The notes below the pieces were generated by a model, which was given only the letters and a program-made list of their open reading frames with translations, did not search any database and was not told the DNA's origin. Positions 1 to 8,598 of a DNA stretch of 64,000 bases are shown one piece after another (the stretch's first letter is position 1; every line of letters starts with the position of its first letter). Source of the DNA: Fluviicola sp. GTDB lineage: Bacteria > Bacteroidota > Bacteroidia > Flavobacteriales_D > Crocinitomicaceae. The stretch covers positions 1,523,315 to 1,587,314 of the forward strand of contig NZ_JBCNJT010000001.1 of NCBI RefSeq assembly GCF_039596395.1, written 5' to 3'. A program made the translations under genes and the position numbers.

Positions 1-574
1 CTCCCGGCCAGCGGTTGTTTCCTTCTCCCGGAAACCCGGATACACCGTGAGTACGCGCCTGGTGAATAATGAAAGGCATAAATCCTTTGTCACCTTTATC
101 GTGCGTGGAAGGAGCCAAACGAACCACCGAAGCGTGCACGCCTTTTTCAGCCAAAGCCAAAGCAGCAGGCTCGGAAGTGCGAAGCGGGATTTGCAGGGTG
201 CTTTCTTCCGTAACAACCCCATTAATATGCGGCAAGCCCAAAATTCCTGCGGTTACAACAATCGGTTTTTTCGTTCCCATCAATACTTCACCCATGGCGT
301 TAATGGCTGTTTTTTCCACCTCATTGGACTTCGCGAAGTTTGCAAAATCGTGGATAAAGCCTGTATGAATGACTCCGTCGGCCTCTGAAGCACCTTTTTT
401 CAAAGCACTCAAATCTTCCAAATCTCCCATCAATACTTCTGCGCCTGCCTGACGGATTGTCTGTGCGGATTCTTCCGACCGTGCCAAACCAACTACATGG
501 TGTCCGGCTCTCAATAATTCTCTCACAACTTCCGAACCTACAAAGCCGGAAGCTCCTGTTACAAATACTTTCAT
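1..574 (-). CDS. SDR-family NAD(P)-dependent epimerase/dehydratase-like oxidoreductase (3' end outside window)
   Basis: The reverse strand reads open from an ATG at 574 to the window edge, so only the first 191 codons are present. The protein begins MKVFVTGASGFVGSEVV, the Rossmann nucleotide-binding motif (TGASGFVG, a GxxGxxG variant) of extended/atypical short-chain dehydrogenases. It continues with the acidic MGDLEDL stretch and an HTGFIHDF segment. The last visible residues, ARTHGVSGFPGEGNNRWPG, match the conserved GVS-x-GxGxNRWP region of the NAD(P)-binding SDR family often annotated as 3-beta-hydroxysteroid dehydrogenase-like. The substrate cannot be told from sequence. Upstream spacer to the next gene is about 250 bp. 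Confidence 0.85.
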   Translation of the reverse strand, partial: MKVFVTGASGFVGSEVVRELLRAGHHVVGLARSEESAQTIRQAGAEVLMGDLEDLSALKKGASEADGVIHTGFIHDFANFAKSNEVEKTAINAMGEVLMGTKKPIVVTAGILGLPHINGVVTEESTLQIPLRTSEPAALALAEKGVHASVVRLAPSTHDKGDKGFMPFIIHQARTHGVSGFPGEGNNRWPG

Positions 575-826
575 CTGATCTTTTTTAGTTGATACAAAGT
601 TCTGTATTCAGCTTCAGGGGAATTTAGCCGAATCGGCTGATCGTTTAGCCGAATTGAAGAAAACAGAATCAGAATGAGAATCCAAAGCAAATCAGCCTCG
701 GCTGATCGCTTCGGATTAACGAGAATGAGAGGAGAAGATTCGATCTCAAGCGGAAAATCATCATTTCTTAAACCAGTTTAAGTTTATTCAAATCGTCAAT
801 GAGCAGCTTTGTAGTATCGATATTAT
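575..826. other. Spacer with GC palindromes and an AGAATC/AGAATGAG repeat
   Basis: No gene is seen. The divergent spacer holds a perfect inverted repeat ATCAGCC-TC-GGCTGAT at 691-706, a related GCCGAATCGGC run near 630-645, and the string ACAGAATCAGAATGAGAAT at 663-681. That string recurs just after the next gene at 1503-1527. Promoters for both flanking genes must lie here, but no clear TAnnTTTG element was singled out. Confidence 0.5.
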
Positions 827-1527
827 ATGGCAGCGATTAAAAAACAAATCAACAGTTCGGTAGGAAAGAAGATCAAAATGGCCTTGACCGGTTTGTTCCT
901 GGTTAGCTTTTTAATAGTACACGCTTCTGTGAATGCACTTATTTTTTACAACGATCAGGGAAAAACCTTTACAATCGGGGCACATTTCATGGCTACCAAC
1001 CCGATTATACGAACCCTTGAAATTGTATTGATTATCGCGTTTGTTGTTCACATGGTGCAGGGTTTGAAACTCTGGTGGGAAAACCGAAAAGCCCGGCCCA
1101 TTGCTTATGCTTATAAGAAGAACTGTACTCCTGATGTGAAGTGGTATAGCAAAAGCATGACATTATTCGGCACATTGATTTTGCTGTTCCTGGTTATTCA
1201 CACACAAAACTTCTGGATTCCCAATCGGGTGCATCAATTTCAAGCCTGCGAGGAGCTTGACTTGTACCGGATGATGGTCTCTAAATTTCAGAACCCTATT
1301 GAAGTAATTATTTACCTCTTAGGCTGTATTTCACTCAGCTGGCATTTGTTACACGGTTTCAAAAGCGCTTTTCAATCCCTGGGACTGAACCATCGGAAAT
1401 ACAATCCGATGATATTGAAAACCGGTTATTTCTTTGCAATTGTGCTTCCACTAACACTCGCCATGATGCCGGTTTCGATTTATTTGGGGTGGCTGAAGTG
1501 AGACAGAATCAGAATCAGAATGAGAAT
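663..1527. repeat. Direct repeats ACAGAATCAGAATGAGAAT flanking the solitary sdhC
   Basis: The 19-mer at 663-681 recurs at 1503-1527 with one extra AGAATC unit inserted. The second copy begins one base after the sdhC stop codon. The pair brackets the gene. Both copies are short tandem iterations of AGAATC/AGAATG, so slippage could also have produced them. Confidence 0.6.
827..1501 (+). CDS. sdhC: Succinate dehydrogenase/fumarate reductase cytochrome b558 subunit, solitary
   Basis: A 224-aa integral membrane protein with five predicted helices (about residues 18-40, 62-82, 112-130, 157-178, 197-220). This fits the single-subunit, di-heme membrane anchor of the Bacteroidetes/Bacillus type that carries electrons between the SdhA/SdhB head and menaquinone. 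Histidines in or near helices at 32, 75, 125, 173 and 176 are candidate heme ligands. It starts MAAIKKQINSSVGKKIKMAL, typical of the family. Oddly, sdhA and sdhB are not next to it: both neighbours run on the opposite strand and are unrelated. It may serve a complex encoded elsewhere or be a second copy. Family assignment is firm; its partner is inference. Confidence 0.85.
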   Translation: MAAIKKQINSSVGKKIKMALTGLFLVSFLIVHASVNALIFYNDQGKTFTIGAHFMATNPIIRTLEIVLIIAFVVHMVQGLKLWWENRKARPIAYAYKKNCTPDVKWYSKSMTLFGTLILLFLVIHTQNFWIPNRVHQFQACEELDLYRMMVSKFQNPIEVIIYLLGCISLSWHLLHGFKSAFQSLGLNHRKYNPMILKTGYFFAIVLPLTLAMMPVSIYLGWLK

Positions 1528-1541
1528 AAGTCCCGATCTGC

Positions 1542-3092
1542 TTATTTCAGTTTGGTCTTTACGATTTCGATACGTGCAACGATGCGTTCGTGTCCGGGAG
1601 CCAGTTTCAATCCTTCTTCGAGAATTTTCAAAGCGGCCTTATAGTCATTTTCCCGGTATAGATAAGCCCCGGCTTCTGCGTAGAGCCAACCGATATTGTC
1701 CTGGTCCAGCACTTCTTTGTCTTCCATATCGTTCATGGCCTGCACGGCCAGATCGAAGTACTTTTTTCCTTTGGTTCCATCATTATCCACATAGAATTTA
1801 TTGGAAAGTTCGGCATAGGCATAAAAATATCCTACCAGGTACAGGTTGTGCTTGCGCAGAAAGGGATACTTATCCGCATAGGCATCCAATTTGGCTAATA
1901 TTTCTTCTTCGTCTTCATTCGTTTTACTAATGGACAGCATAATGCATCGCACCAACCACAATTGAATGCCCGGAGTTTCTACAGATGTATTGTAGGATAA
2001 TTCGGCATACTCCAATTGTTTTTTAAGGTTGTATGCGTTGGAATAATAATCCGAAACACAAAAGTAGTACAGGGCTCCCATTCGCTTCAGAGTAGCTGTA
2101 TCCTGCAAATGGGCTTCGATATAGGTATAACTCGAATCTGCCAACGCCTTGTTTCCTTTTGTGAGCAATTGTGCATTGAGGAATTTCGCGTATTGGTAAT
2201 AAACCTTTGTCTGGTCGGCTTTTTTAATATTCGCATACCCCACCAGGTAACCAATATCATCCATACTGCTGAAGTCCGCATCAGCCATCAGTGTCACTAA
2301 AAGTTCTGCTTTTAATAACCTGGCTTTATCCACATCGTACCATTTTTCAGCCTTTGAAATCTGTTCAAAAGCAAGCAGCAGTTGATTTTCATTGACTGCA
2401 ACAATTGCTTCATTGTAGTATTGAATCCCGGCCAATTGTTTTAAATTGACCACACTATTCGTATTGAAAAATGCATTGTAAACCTGGAGTTCTCCCTGCT
2501 GACGGATTTTTTCAGGAGTTGACAAACCAAATTCCACCAGTGTGCGGACCGCTTTCGAGACATCTTTTCTTGCCGGAATGTAAGAAGCATCTTTCAAAGC
2601 AGTCATTTCTACCGAAATTGCTTTGGTATCCGGATAAGCCATGATGTAAACATGCGTAGGCATTTCCTGGATATTGTATGGAATATCCAATTCCTCAAGT
2701 ACAAGGGCAAAAAGTGCTGTACCCGAAACGCAATTGTATTGACCGGTTTTAAATATCTCGTTGAAAGGGGAAACGTACTTGTATCTTCTCAGGAAACGCT
2801 CGTGTATCTTTTTATGGAGTTCCTTCATCAATTTTGCCTCAGACATGCGCATCATTCCCGAAGATTTTACTTCGTTCACAAATTCATCGAGTTGCTTTTT
2901 TACCGCAAGTGTCTTTTCAGCAGAAGCATCATCGCCCAAAGCCATTAGCATTTCCAGGTGGGTTGCATGCTTATTCAGCAACACTTCCCGTTCATAATCC
3001 GACCGGTACTTTTCGAGTTCGAAACCGCTGGTTTGGGAATATGTAAGAAAAAAACATCCTGTAAAACAGAAGATAAATAAGAGGTATTTCAT
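1542..3092 (-). CDS. Secreted protein with transglutaminase-like core and TPR-like C-terminal half
   Basis: A 516-aa protein with a Sec signal peptide (residues 1-20, cleaved near TYSQ-T). Around residues 115-160 it has the sequence order of a transglutaminase-like cysteine-peptidase fold: NCVSGTALFALVLEEL with Cys121 opening a helix, then PTHVYI with His147, and Asp155 shortly after. This Cys-His-Asp order is shared by the transglutaminase core and SirB1-type proteins. From about residue 215 the protein is helical with repeated 30-40-residue units rich in YY, LA and KA pairs, resembling tetratricopeptide repeats; the last unit (ENDYKAALKILEEGLKLAPG) is a good TPR match. It is probably periplasmic. 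Substrate and role are unknown. It is a single gene with its own promoter candidate. Confidence 0.7.
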   Translation of the reverse strand: MKYLLFIFCFTGCFFLTYSQTSGFELEKYRSDYEREVLLNKHATHLEMLMALGDDASAEKTLAVKKQLDEFVNEVKSSGMMRMSEAKLMKELHKKIHERFLRRYKYVSPFNEIFKTGQYNCVSGTALFALVLEELDIPYNIQEMPTHVYIMAYPDTKAISVEMTALKDASYIPARKDVSKAVRTLVEFGLSTPEKIRQQGELQVYNAFFNTNSVVNLKQLAGIQYYNEAIVAVNENQLLLAFEQISKAEKWYDVDKARLLKAELLVTLMADADFSSMDDIGYLVGYANIKKADQTKVYYQYAKFLNAQLLTKGNKALADSSYTYIEAHLQDTATLKRMGALYYFCVSDYYSNAYNLKKQLEYAELSYNTSVETPGIQLWLVRCIMLSISKTNEDEEEILAKLDAYADKYPFLRKHNLYLVGYFYAYAELSNKFYVDNDGTKGKKYFDLAVQAMNDMEDKEVLDQDNIGWLYAEAGAYLYRENDYKAALKILEEGLKLAPGHERIVARIEIVKTKLK

Positions 3093-3136
3093 TGTTTTTG
3101 AAGCTTGCCGGTCGATTGATTTTTCATTTGAAGCTT

Positions 3137-3144
3137 CAAAGATA
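3137..3144 (-). promoter_or_regulatory. Candidate -7 promoter element for the transglutaminase/TPR gene
   Basis: Reverse strand reads TATCTTTG, matching the Bacteroidetes TAnnTTTG -7 consensus, 45 bases upstream of the start codon. No convincing TTTG -33 box was found at the expected spacing. Confidence 0.55.
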
Positions 3145-3227
3145 CAACAGAAAATTATTCACCGGATGAATTCTCAACGCTTTTGACGGAATGTTCGTTC
3201 ATTCCATCAAACCTTTATCAATCATTT

Positions 3228-4694
3228 ATGAAAACAGTTCTTACTCTTTGCATTCTTTTCAGCGGATTTAGTGTCTTTTCGCAGTCGGAAAGATATGGAA
3301 TAGACCTGCATACCGGCGGTTACCAATTCAACAAAACCATTGTGAAAGATTACGGCACACACCAGTTGACAGGTGGTAGCGACAGATTCCCGGACGGAAC
3401 TCCTTATTTCTGGTTTGCGAAAATGAACGGCGACCAGGTAAGCTGGTCAAAATCCATCCCGGCACACAACCTTTGGGCAGAAATGGATATTTGCCCGCAG
3501 GATATTGCCGAATGCCCGAACGGCGATATTATTTTTATTGCCCGGGGCAACAATTCCGGTGATTACAGTACCAAAGTGGTCAAAGTATCTTCATCCGGTC
3601 AGTTAATCTGGACCAAAGAAATATTGGCTCAGCACAACACTTATTCCCAAACGGTTTATGAAAACAATCCCATGATCGTGGAAAATGACGGGATTATCAT
3701 TACCATGGCAGGATACAATCATTTGCAGGTTACCAAGATCAATTTCGACGGTGAAGTACTTTATTCGAAACAACTAAAGGTACAGGGAACGCTCACTCCT
3801 GTAAATCCCGGGTATCTTTTCATTCCGAATAATGCCGGAGGATATTACGCGGGGCTTGAATGCGACAACTCTCCTGCAATTGTAAGCCTGGATAATTCGT
3901 TAAACATCCTGTGGTCGCGCAAAATTGAAAGTGATGAAGAAACCAAACTTCGTTCACTGCTTGAACTTCCGGGCGGAGAATTGCTCATAGGCGGAATGTC
4001 CGATAGTAACGCTTTTGTTGCTAAACTACATGCAGACGGAACTCTTCAGGATTATCATCGTTTTAATCAATCTGCATTATTGTATTCGGCAGACCAGTTA
4101 TTCCTCTTCGATAGTAATACTGTTTTGGTAAACGGCCGCACCAGCTATGGATTTATCAACACAGCTAACTGGACTTTTCATGAGATGGTTCACAATGTTC
4201 CTTTTTGTGCTTTTTATCCGTCAGCAAACGGCTGGAGTTTCGGCAGTCACTGGTCTAACGACTACTACCTGGATTTCAATCCGGGAGTACCGGAGTGTTT
4301 TAGCGGTTTAAACGTGATGCCGTTTCCCATGCCGGCAATTAGTGCAACCGATACAGCCATCCAGGCAATGATTACCGACATGGGCGAAGTGATGGATGTA
4401 GTGATTCCGATAACTGATCTGCAGGCAACAGTGATACAAGATTGTTCACTTGGACTGGATGAAGCGGAGCAGGGAAGTTTCCGGGCAGCACCGAATCCGA
4501 CCACTGGATTGATCAGCATCGAACACCCGGAAAGTGTCGAAGAACTATTCGTATACGACATTTTCGGGAAACTGGTACTAAGCAGCAAAACGCAGCAGGC
4601 CAAAGAGACAATTATCGATCTTAGCGGGGAAGCTCCGGGAGTTTATTTGATCCGGATAAACGGGAAAGGTGTGAAACGAGTTGTGAGAGAATAA
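3228..4694 (+). CDS. Secreted protein with C-terminal type IX sorting domain
   Basis: The ATG at 3228 is preferred over an upstream in-frame one at 3183, because it starts a proper signal peptide (MKTVLTLCILFSGFSVFSQ). The 488-aa product has repeated strands with motifs such as IIFIARGNNSGDY and ELLIGGMSDSNAFVAKL, suggesting a beta-propeller-like body. The last 75 residues form a type A Por secretion sorting domain: AAPNPTTGLISI, then VYDIFGKLV, then GVYLIRINGKGVKRVV. By family knowledge such proteins cross the outer membrane through the type IX system and are anchored or released at the surface. Ligand and role are unknown. Confidence 0.75.
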   Translation: MKTVLTLCILFSGFSVFSQSERYGIDLHTGGYQFNKTIVKDYGTHQLTGGSDRFPDGTPYFWFAKMNGDQVSWSKSIPAHNLWAEMDICPQDIAECPNGDIIFIARGNNSGDYSTKVVKVSSSGQLIWTKEILAQHNTYSQTVYENNPMIVENDGIIITMAGYNHLQVTKINFDGEVLYSKQLKVQGTLTPVNPGYLFIPNNAGGYYAGLECDNSPAIVSLDNSLNILWSRKIESDEETKLRSLLELPGGELLIGGMSDSNAFVAKLHADGTLQDYHRFNQSALLYSADQLFLFDSNTVLVNGRTSYGFINTANWTFHEMVHNVPFCAFYPSANGWSFGSHWSNDYYLDFNPGVPECFSGLNVMPFPMPAISATDTAIQAMITDMGEVMDVVIPITDLQATVIQDCSLGLDEAEQGSFRAAPNPTTGLISIEHPESVEELFVYDIFGKLVLSSKTQQAKETIIDLSGEAPGVYLIRINGKGVKRVVRE

Positions 4695-4742
4695 GAAACC
4701 ACGATTCCGTTCGTATCATCATTTGGGCTATCTTTAGCGCCA

Positions 4743-5621
4743 ATGAATTGGACCTTACTTTTGATCGCCCTTGGAATGATGATCGGTTTTTTTATCCGTT
4801 TTTCCGGTTACAGCTTAGGAAAAAACCGCACTAAAAAGAACCCGGAACGTCCGTTCCCGCAACAGTGGAGAGATTTGTTGGTGAAGCATGTAGCTTTTTA
4901 CAATCGGCTCACGCCACCGCAAAAGACGAGATTCGAGCACCGTGTACACACTTTTTTGCTGAATGTTCAAATCGTTGGTATTGATACGGAGGTAACACAC
5001 CTGGATCGTATCCTGGTTGCTTCCGGCGCCATCATCCCGATTTTCGGCTTTGATTCCTGGCATTATTCAAACCTGGACGTCGTGGAAATCCATCCCGATA
5101 AATTCCTGATCCCGAATACCCTGCAATATGCCAACGGACTAGTTGGCTGGGGAAAAATGGAGGGAAAAGTCAAACTTTCCCGGAAAGCACTTGTACACGG
5201 ATTTTACGACAATAACGACCAGAAAAATGTGGCCATTCATGAATTTGTTCACGTACTGGATATGCAGGATGGAAAAATCGACGGACGAATGGCCCGTATC
5301 ATCAAAGAAATCGACATCAAGCCCTGGCTGCAGATTATCAACAACAAAATGACCGAAATGCAGCGGGGAAATTCCAGCATCCGGGATTACGGATCCACCA
5401 GCAATGCTGAATTCTTGGCGGTAGTCAGTGAATTCTTCTTTGAAAGCCCGGAAAAAATGAAAACCGAGCACCCGGAACTTTACCGCATGCTGGACCATTT
5501 TTACAATCCGAAAAACCAGCCGCCGAACCCGGCAAAAAGCCAACCGAAGAATCCTCCGCGCAATCCGCCTAAAAATCAATCGTCTGGTCCGCAGGAAGTA
5601 AAATCGGCGTTGATTAATTAA
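4743..5621 (+). CDS. mtfA: MtfA-family zinc-dependent peptidase (M90) with membrane anchor and Pro/Asn/Lys tail
   Basis: A 292-aa protein. Residues 1-22 form a membrane segment. The body matches MtfA/DUF980 peptidases: HEFVHVLDMQDG places the zinc-binding HExxH at residues 166-170, and NAEFLAVVSEFFFE supplies a downstream acidic helix as in the family. E. coli MtfA binds the glucose-PTS repressor Mlc, but that partner should not be assumed here. The tail from about residue 255 is a run of short NPPK/QPxNP units, absent from E. coli MtfA, probably disordered. It follows the secreted gene by 48 bases and could be cotranscribed. Confidence 0.85.
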   Translation: MNWTLLLIALGMMIGFFIRFSGYSLGKNRTKKNPERPFPQQWRDLLVKHVAFYNRLTPPQKTRFEHRVHTFLLNVQIVGIDTEVTHLDRILVASGAIIPIFGFDSWHYSNLDVVEIHPDKFLIPNTLQYANGLVGWGKMEGKVKLSRKALVHGFYDNNDQKNVAIHEFVHVLDMQDGKIDGRMARIIKEIDIKPWLQIINNKMTEMQRGNSSIRDYGSTSNAEFLAVVSEFFFESPEKMKTEHPELYRMLDHFYNPKNQPPNPAKSQPKNPPRNPPKNQSSGPQEVKSALIN

Positions 5622-5629
5622 AGGAAACG

Positions 5630-5655
5630 CTGTTAAAAACATTCTTTTTTAACAG
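5630..5655 (+). terminator. Hairpin after the MtfA-like gene
   Basis: CTGTTAAAAA pairs with TTTTTAACAG across a short loop, immediately after the stop codon. The T-run is within the stem rather than after it, so termination strength is uncertain. Confidence 0.45.
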
Positions 5656-5786
5656 CCCGTTTCGTTTATAGTTACAAGTAATTAGTTACCATTCATCATT
5701 TTTCGGGGCAATGCTGATTTGCCCTTTTTACGGGCTATTCATTCACTTATATTCGTGGTGTTTAATTTTTAATACACACCACATTT

Positions 5787-7337
5787 ATGAAGAAAAAATC
5801 AGTATTGCTATGCCTTTTACTAGGCTTGTTTTTTAATCTGTTGGGTCAATCAACTCCACCGTTAAAAATCACACTTGAACCATCCAAATCTTTTGGTTTC
5901 CTGGGATGGACCGCTCAGCCTAATTCAACTTACATCATCAACATCACTCAAAAAAGAGTTGTTTCAGGCCAGGTTACTTATTCACCTGTTTCCACTCTCA
6001 GATCATCCACCAATTACCTGAAGATGGATAAGACGCTCTTAAAACAGCCGGATCTCTATTACAGCGTTTCTGCAATGGCTGCTAACGGAACTACCATAGG
6101 ACAAACGGAACCGGCAGCGTTTTGTCCGGAATGTACACCGAACACCTGGACCTGTTCCAAAACCTGTAATGGAACCACTTATGCTTACACCCTGAATATC
6201 ACCGCAGAAGATTTAGGGGTCGGTCAGACTTCCATGGGACGAGTTTGGATCTCCGATGCGTATTCAGCGGTTGCTCCGAATGCCAATGCTGGAAATTACT
6301 ATTACGAAGCCATCACACCAACGGAATTTACTATTCGCGGAGCTTATATTACGGCTCATAATCTGGATTGGTATGTGATGTCCAACGTTGTTTCTACCGA
6401 TCAAATACGCGACGCAAACAACAATGTGCTTACAGGAACGGTTTACTTCGTTCAAAAGACACTCGGGCAGTTTTCATGGGCAGATGGTAACAGGACAACG
6501 GATTTCCTGGTTGATCAATCAAATTGTTCCCTAAACTTCATGATCAACAGAATGAACCAATTCCCAAGCCCTGACAACAACAATACGGGTATTTTACAAT
6601 GTTTCCCGGCCTGGCCGTCACAAGCCGGAGCAGGAGGAGGACTTGTCAACAAACCTTACAACGGACCAGGATCTCTTGCAGATGTACTGGTAACTTACTA
6701 TACGCTTAGTTATTATATTATAGATTGTAATGATGATCTTTCAGAAGAACTTTGCGTCCATTTTGGCTGCAGTGAACCATGGGAGCCAGAGCCAGGTGAA
6801 GGAACAGGAGGAAACCTGCCTACCGCTCCGGATTTCGGTGATGGAAAATTGCTGTACGTAAAAGTTTCCAACGTAAACGATCCGGACATGTCGATTACTT
6901 TGACACCGGACCAGATTTTTGACTACGGCAGGGAATACATTGCACCGTCATTGAAGGATTTAGAATCCGGATTGTACCGCATGACTTTTGTTTTTGACGA
7001 TTTTTCAGCGGCGCAATTTTTGGCAGAGCATCATGCAGATACCTATGAGCCGATCACCAATTCAGATTTTGCTACTCTGACAGTTTCACCAAACCCGATC
7101 CAAAATGAGACATTGATCTATGACGTAACTGTGAACAGAAATATGTCTTTTGATATAGAGGTTTATTCACTGGCCGGAGATTTTATTTCTACTGAACACG
7201 TGAAATTATTGGCAGGAGAAAGCCTTCGCCGTCAAAAGAGCCTTCCAAAAAAGAATTATCCTTATTCGCAGGTGCGGGTAAAATTGGTTTTTGCTGATGG
7301 TTCGGTTCAGGAACAAATCGTTGAATTGCCACAATAA
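5787..7337 (+). CDS. Large secreted protein of unknown function, Por-like C-terminus
   Basis: A 516-aa protein with a signal peptide (MKKKSVLLCLLLGLFFNLLGQ). The N-terminal 100 residues look like a fibronectin-like beta domain. A Cys pair cluster (CPECTPNTWTCSKTC, about residues 113-127) and a NACS-like CSEPWEPEPGEGTGG linker follow. The end (TVSPNPIQNETLIYDV, then DIEVYSLAGDFI) resembles a type IX sorting domain, although the final strand is atypical (RVKLVFADGSVQEQIVEL). I do not recognise the central region. Surface or extracellular location is inferred from these ends. Confidence 0.6.
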   Translation: MKKKSVLLCLLLGLFFNLLGQSTPPLKITLEPSKSFGFLGWTAQPNSTYIINITQKRVVSGQVTYSPVSTLRSSTNYLKMDKTLLKQPDLYYSVSAMAANGTTIGQTEPAAFCPECTPNTWTCSKTCNGTTYAYTLNITAEDLGVGQTSMGRVWISDAYSAVAPNANAGNYYYEAITPTEFTIRGAYITAHNLDWYVMSNVVSTDQIRDANNNVLTGTVYFVQKTLGQFSWADGNRTTDFLVDQSNCSLNFMINRMNQFPSPDNNNTGILQCFPAWPSQAGAGGGLVNKPYNGPGSLADVLVTYYTLSYYIIDCNDDLSEELCVHFGCSEPWEPEPGEGTGGNLPTAPDFGDGKLLYVKVSNVNDPDMSITLTPDQIFDYGREYIAPSLKDLESGLYRMTFVFDDFSAAQFLAEHHADTYEPITNSDFATLTVSPNPIQNETLIYDVTVNRNMSFDIEVYSLAGDFISTEHVKLLAGESLRRQKSLPKKNYPYSQVRVKLVFADGSVQEQIVELPQ

Positions 7338-7366
7338 GAATTTCAGACACCTCCAAACCTGAAACA

Positions 7367-7400
7367 AAAGGCTGCCAGGAAACGGGCAGCCTTTGTTTTT
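7367..7400. terminator. Bidirectional terminator between convergent genes
   Basis: AAAGGCTGCC - AGGAAAC - GGGCAGCCTTT followed by GTTTTT. It sits between the ends of the convergent 5787 and 7412 genes. Confidence 0.85.
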
Positions 7401-7411
7401 ATAGGTTGGAC

Positions 7412-7834
7412 CTATTCCACATTCCACTCCGAAACATGGTTGTTTTCGAGATCCTTCAACTCCATGAAATCATTTTCCAGTTGCAGGATTTCGTACTCGT
7501 CCGTCTGGGTATCACCCTGAAAGTTAGACGGCGTGCGTACAATCGTTAAATGATCGGCACTGCTTGAAATGCTGTAGGTAATCGTCCATTGCAAATCCTG
7601 GTCGTATTGCGGGATTTGGTATACGAAGGTTCCCGGGCACGGCTGGTCGTTCTTTTTGCACTTTTCAAACGTAAAAGCTCTGCGGATTCCCGATAAATCT
7701 TCATTTCCGGTGTCTTCATAGGTTGATTTGGTCATCACCCAGGTTTCCCCGCCAATACTTTTCAGGGCTTTCTTTTCTTTGCTGCAGCTCATCAACAGCA
7801 CAACTGCAAGTAATAGGTATAAACTGTGTTTCAT
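7412..7834 (-). CDS. Small lipoprotein, lipocalin-like
   Basis: The start at 7834 is chosen because it gives a classic lipoprotein signal, MKHSLYLLLAVVLLMSCSKEKK, with lipobox LMSC; an upstream in-frame start would bury it. The mature ~120 aa starts with a GGETWVMTKSTYEDT-type strand and ends EYEILQLENDFMELKDLE. This is the spacing of lipocalin-like domains common in Bacteroidetes lipoproteins. Likely lipid-anchored in the outer or inner membrane; ligand unknown. Confidence 0.7.
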   Translation of the reverse strand: MKHSLYLLLAVVLLMSCSKEKKALKSIGGETWVMTKSTYEDTGNEDLSGIRRAFTFEKCKKNDQPCPGTFVYQIPQYDQDLQWTITYSISSSADHLTIVRTPSNFQGDTQTDEYEILQLENDFMELKDLENNHVSEWNVE

Positions 7835-8140
7835 GATTATTATTTTTTTTTCAGCAAAGTAAAGGCGGGGAAGAAGGAGTTTCAATAGGACAGATGTCGT
7901 ATTATCAAAGCTCAAACAACCTTCCTATGCGAATCTACCTACCGAAAGAAAGAATTAGGAACCACTCCTAACAATTTCCGTTCTGATTGAACTGAAAAGA
8001 TTTAAGTGTTAATTTGAATTTTCTTGATTCATAAGCACGTAATTGCGTATTAGCTACTAGATAAATTTGATTTTATATTCTGAAATTCATTCCCTGCAAT
8101 AGCGGTTCCTTTATCTTTTTTTGTTAAATTTTACCTACAA
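7835..8140. other. Spacer upstream of blaI
   Basis: About 300 bases without a gene, AT-rich. It includes a TTTACTTTGC-like element on the reverse strand at about 7854-7861 for the lipoprotein. Nothing else recognisable. Confidence 0.4.
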
Positions 8141-8171
8141 CTTGTTTCGTACGAAAAATTTCCTACCTTTG
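8141..8171 (+). promoter_or_regulatory. blaI promoter with internal palindromic operator
   Basis: CTTG (8141-8144) and TACCTTTG (8164-8171) are separated by 19 bases, the spacing of Bacteroidetes -33/-7 promoters. Between them lies the perfect palindrome TTTCGTACGAAA (8145-8156), well placed for repressor binding. BlaI/MecI repressors bind dyads in their own promoters; the exact motif here is inferred. Confidence 0.6.
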
Positions 8172-8175
8172 AAAC

Positions 8176-8577
8176 ATGAAAGCAAAAGACACTGAAAATA
8201 ATCCGCAATCGGAACCGACGAAATCAGAATTGGAGATCTTACAGGTTTTATGGAAAAACGGCCCTTCAACGGTTCGTTTCGTAAACGATTACCTGAACGA
8301 GCAGAAACGTGCCGTGCAATATACATCCACACTGAAGCTGATGCAGATCATGACGGAGAAAGAAATGTTACTGCGTGATGCTTCGAGTATGAAACATATC
8401 TACAGCGCTGCCATCGAAGAGAACCAAACAAAGACCGTTTTATTGGACAAGTTTATCGATACCATGTTCAACGGTTCAAGTACCAACCTGATGATGCAGT
8501 TGCTCGGAAATAAAAAGACCTCGCAGGAAGAATTGGATGCAATCCGTGCCATGCTGGACCAACTCGACAAGAAATAA
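8176..8577 (+). CDS. BlaI/MecI/CopY-family transcriptional repressor
   Basis: A 133-aa winged-helix protein. SELEILQVLWKNGPSTVRFVNDYL is the family's first helices and turn; YTSTLKLMQIMTEKEMLLRD is the recognition helix and wing region. The C-terminal half is the helical dimerisation domain. In relatives, the paired M56 protease triggers cleavage of the repressor and so derepression. Its start lies only 4 bases after the -7 element, so the transcript leader is very short. The M56 gene follows after 21 bases, forming a two-gene operon. The regulated target is not evident nearby. Confidence 0.9.
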   Translation: MKAKDTENNPQSEPTKSELEILQVLWKNGPSTVRFVNDYLNEQKRAVQYTSTLKLMQIMTEKEMLLRDASSMKHIYSAAIEENQTKTVLLDKFIDTMFNGSSTNLMMQLLGNKKTSQEELDAIRAMLDQLDKK

Positions 8578-8598
8578 TAACTTCTAAAACCCAATACT

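Noticed and set aside
47-388. Forward frames of 113 and 99 codons in the first 400 bases
   Set aside because: They are antisense to the truncated epimerase, whose Rossmann and GVSGFPGEGNNRWP motifs show the real frame.
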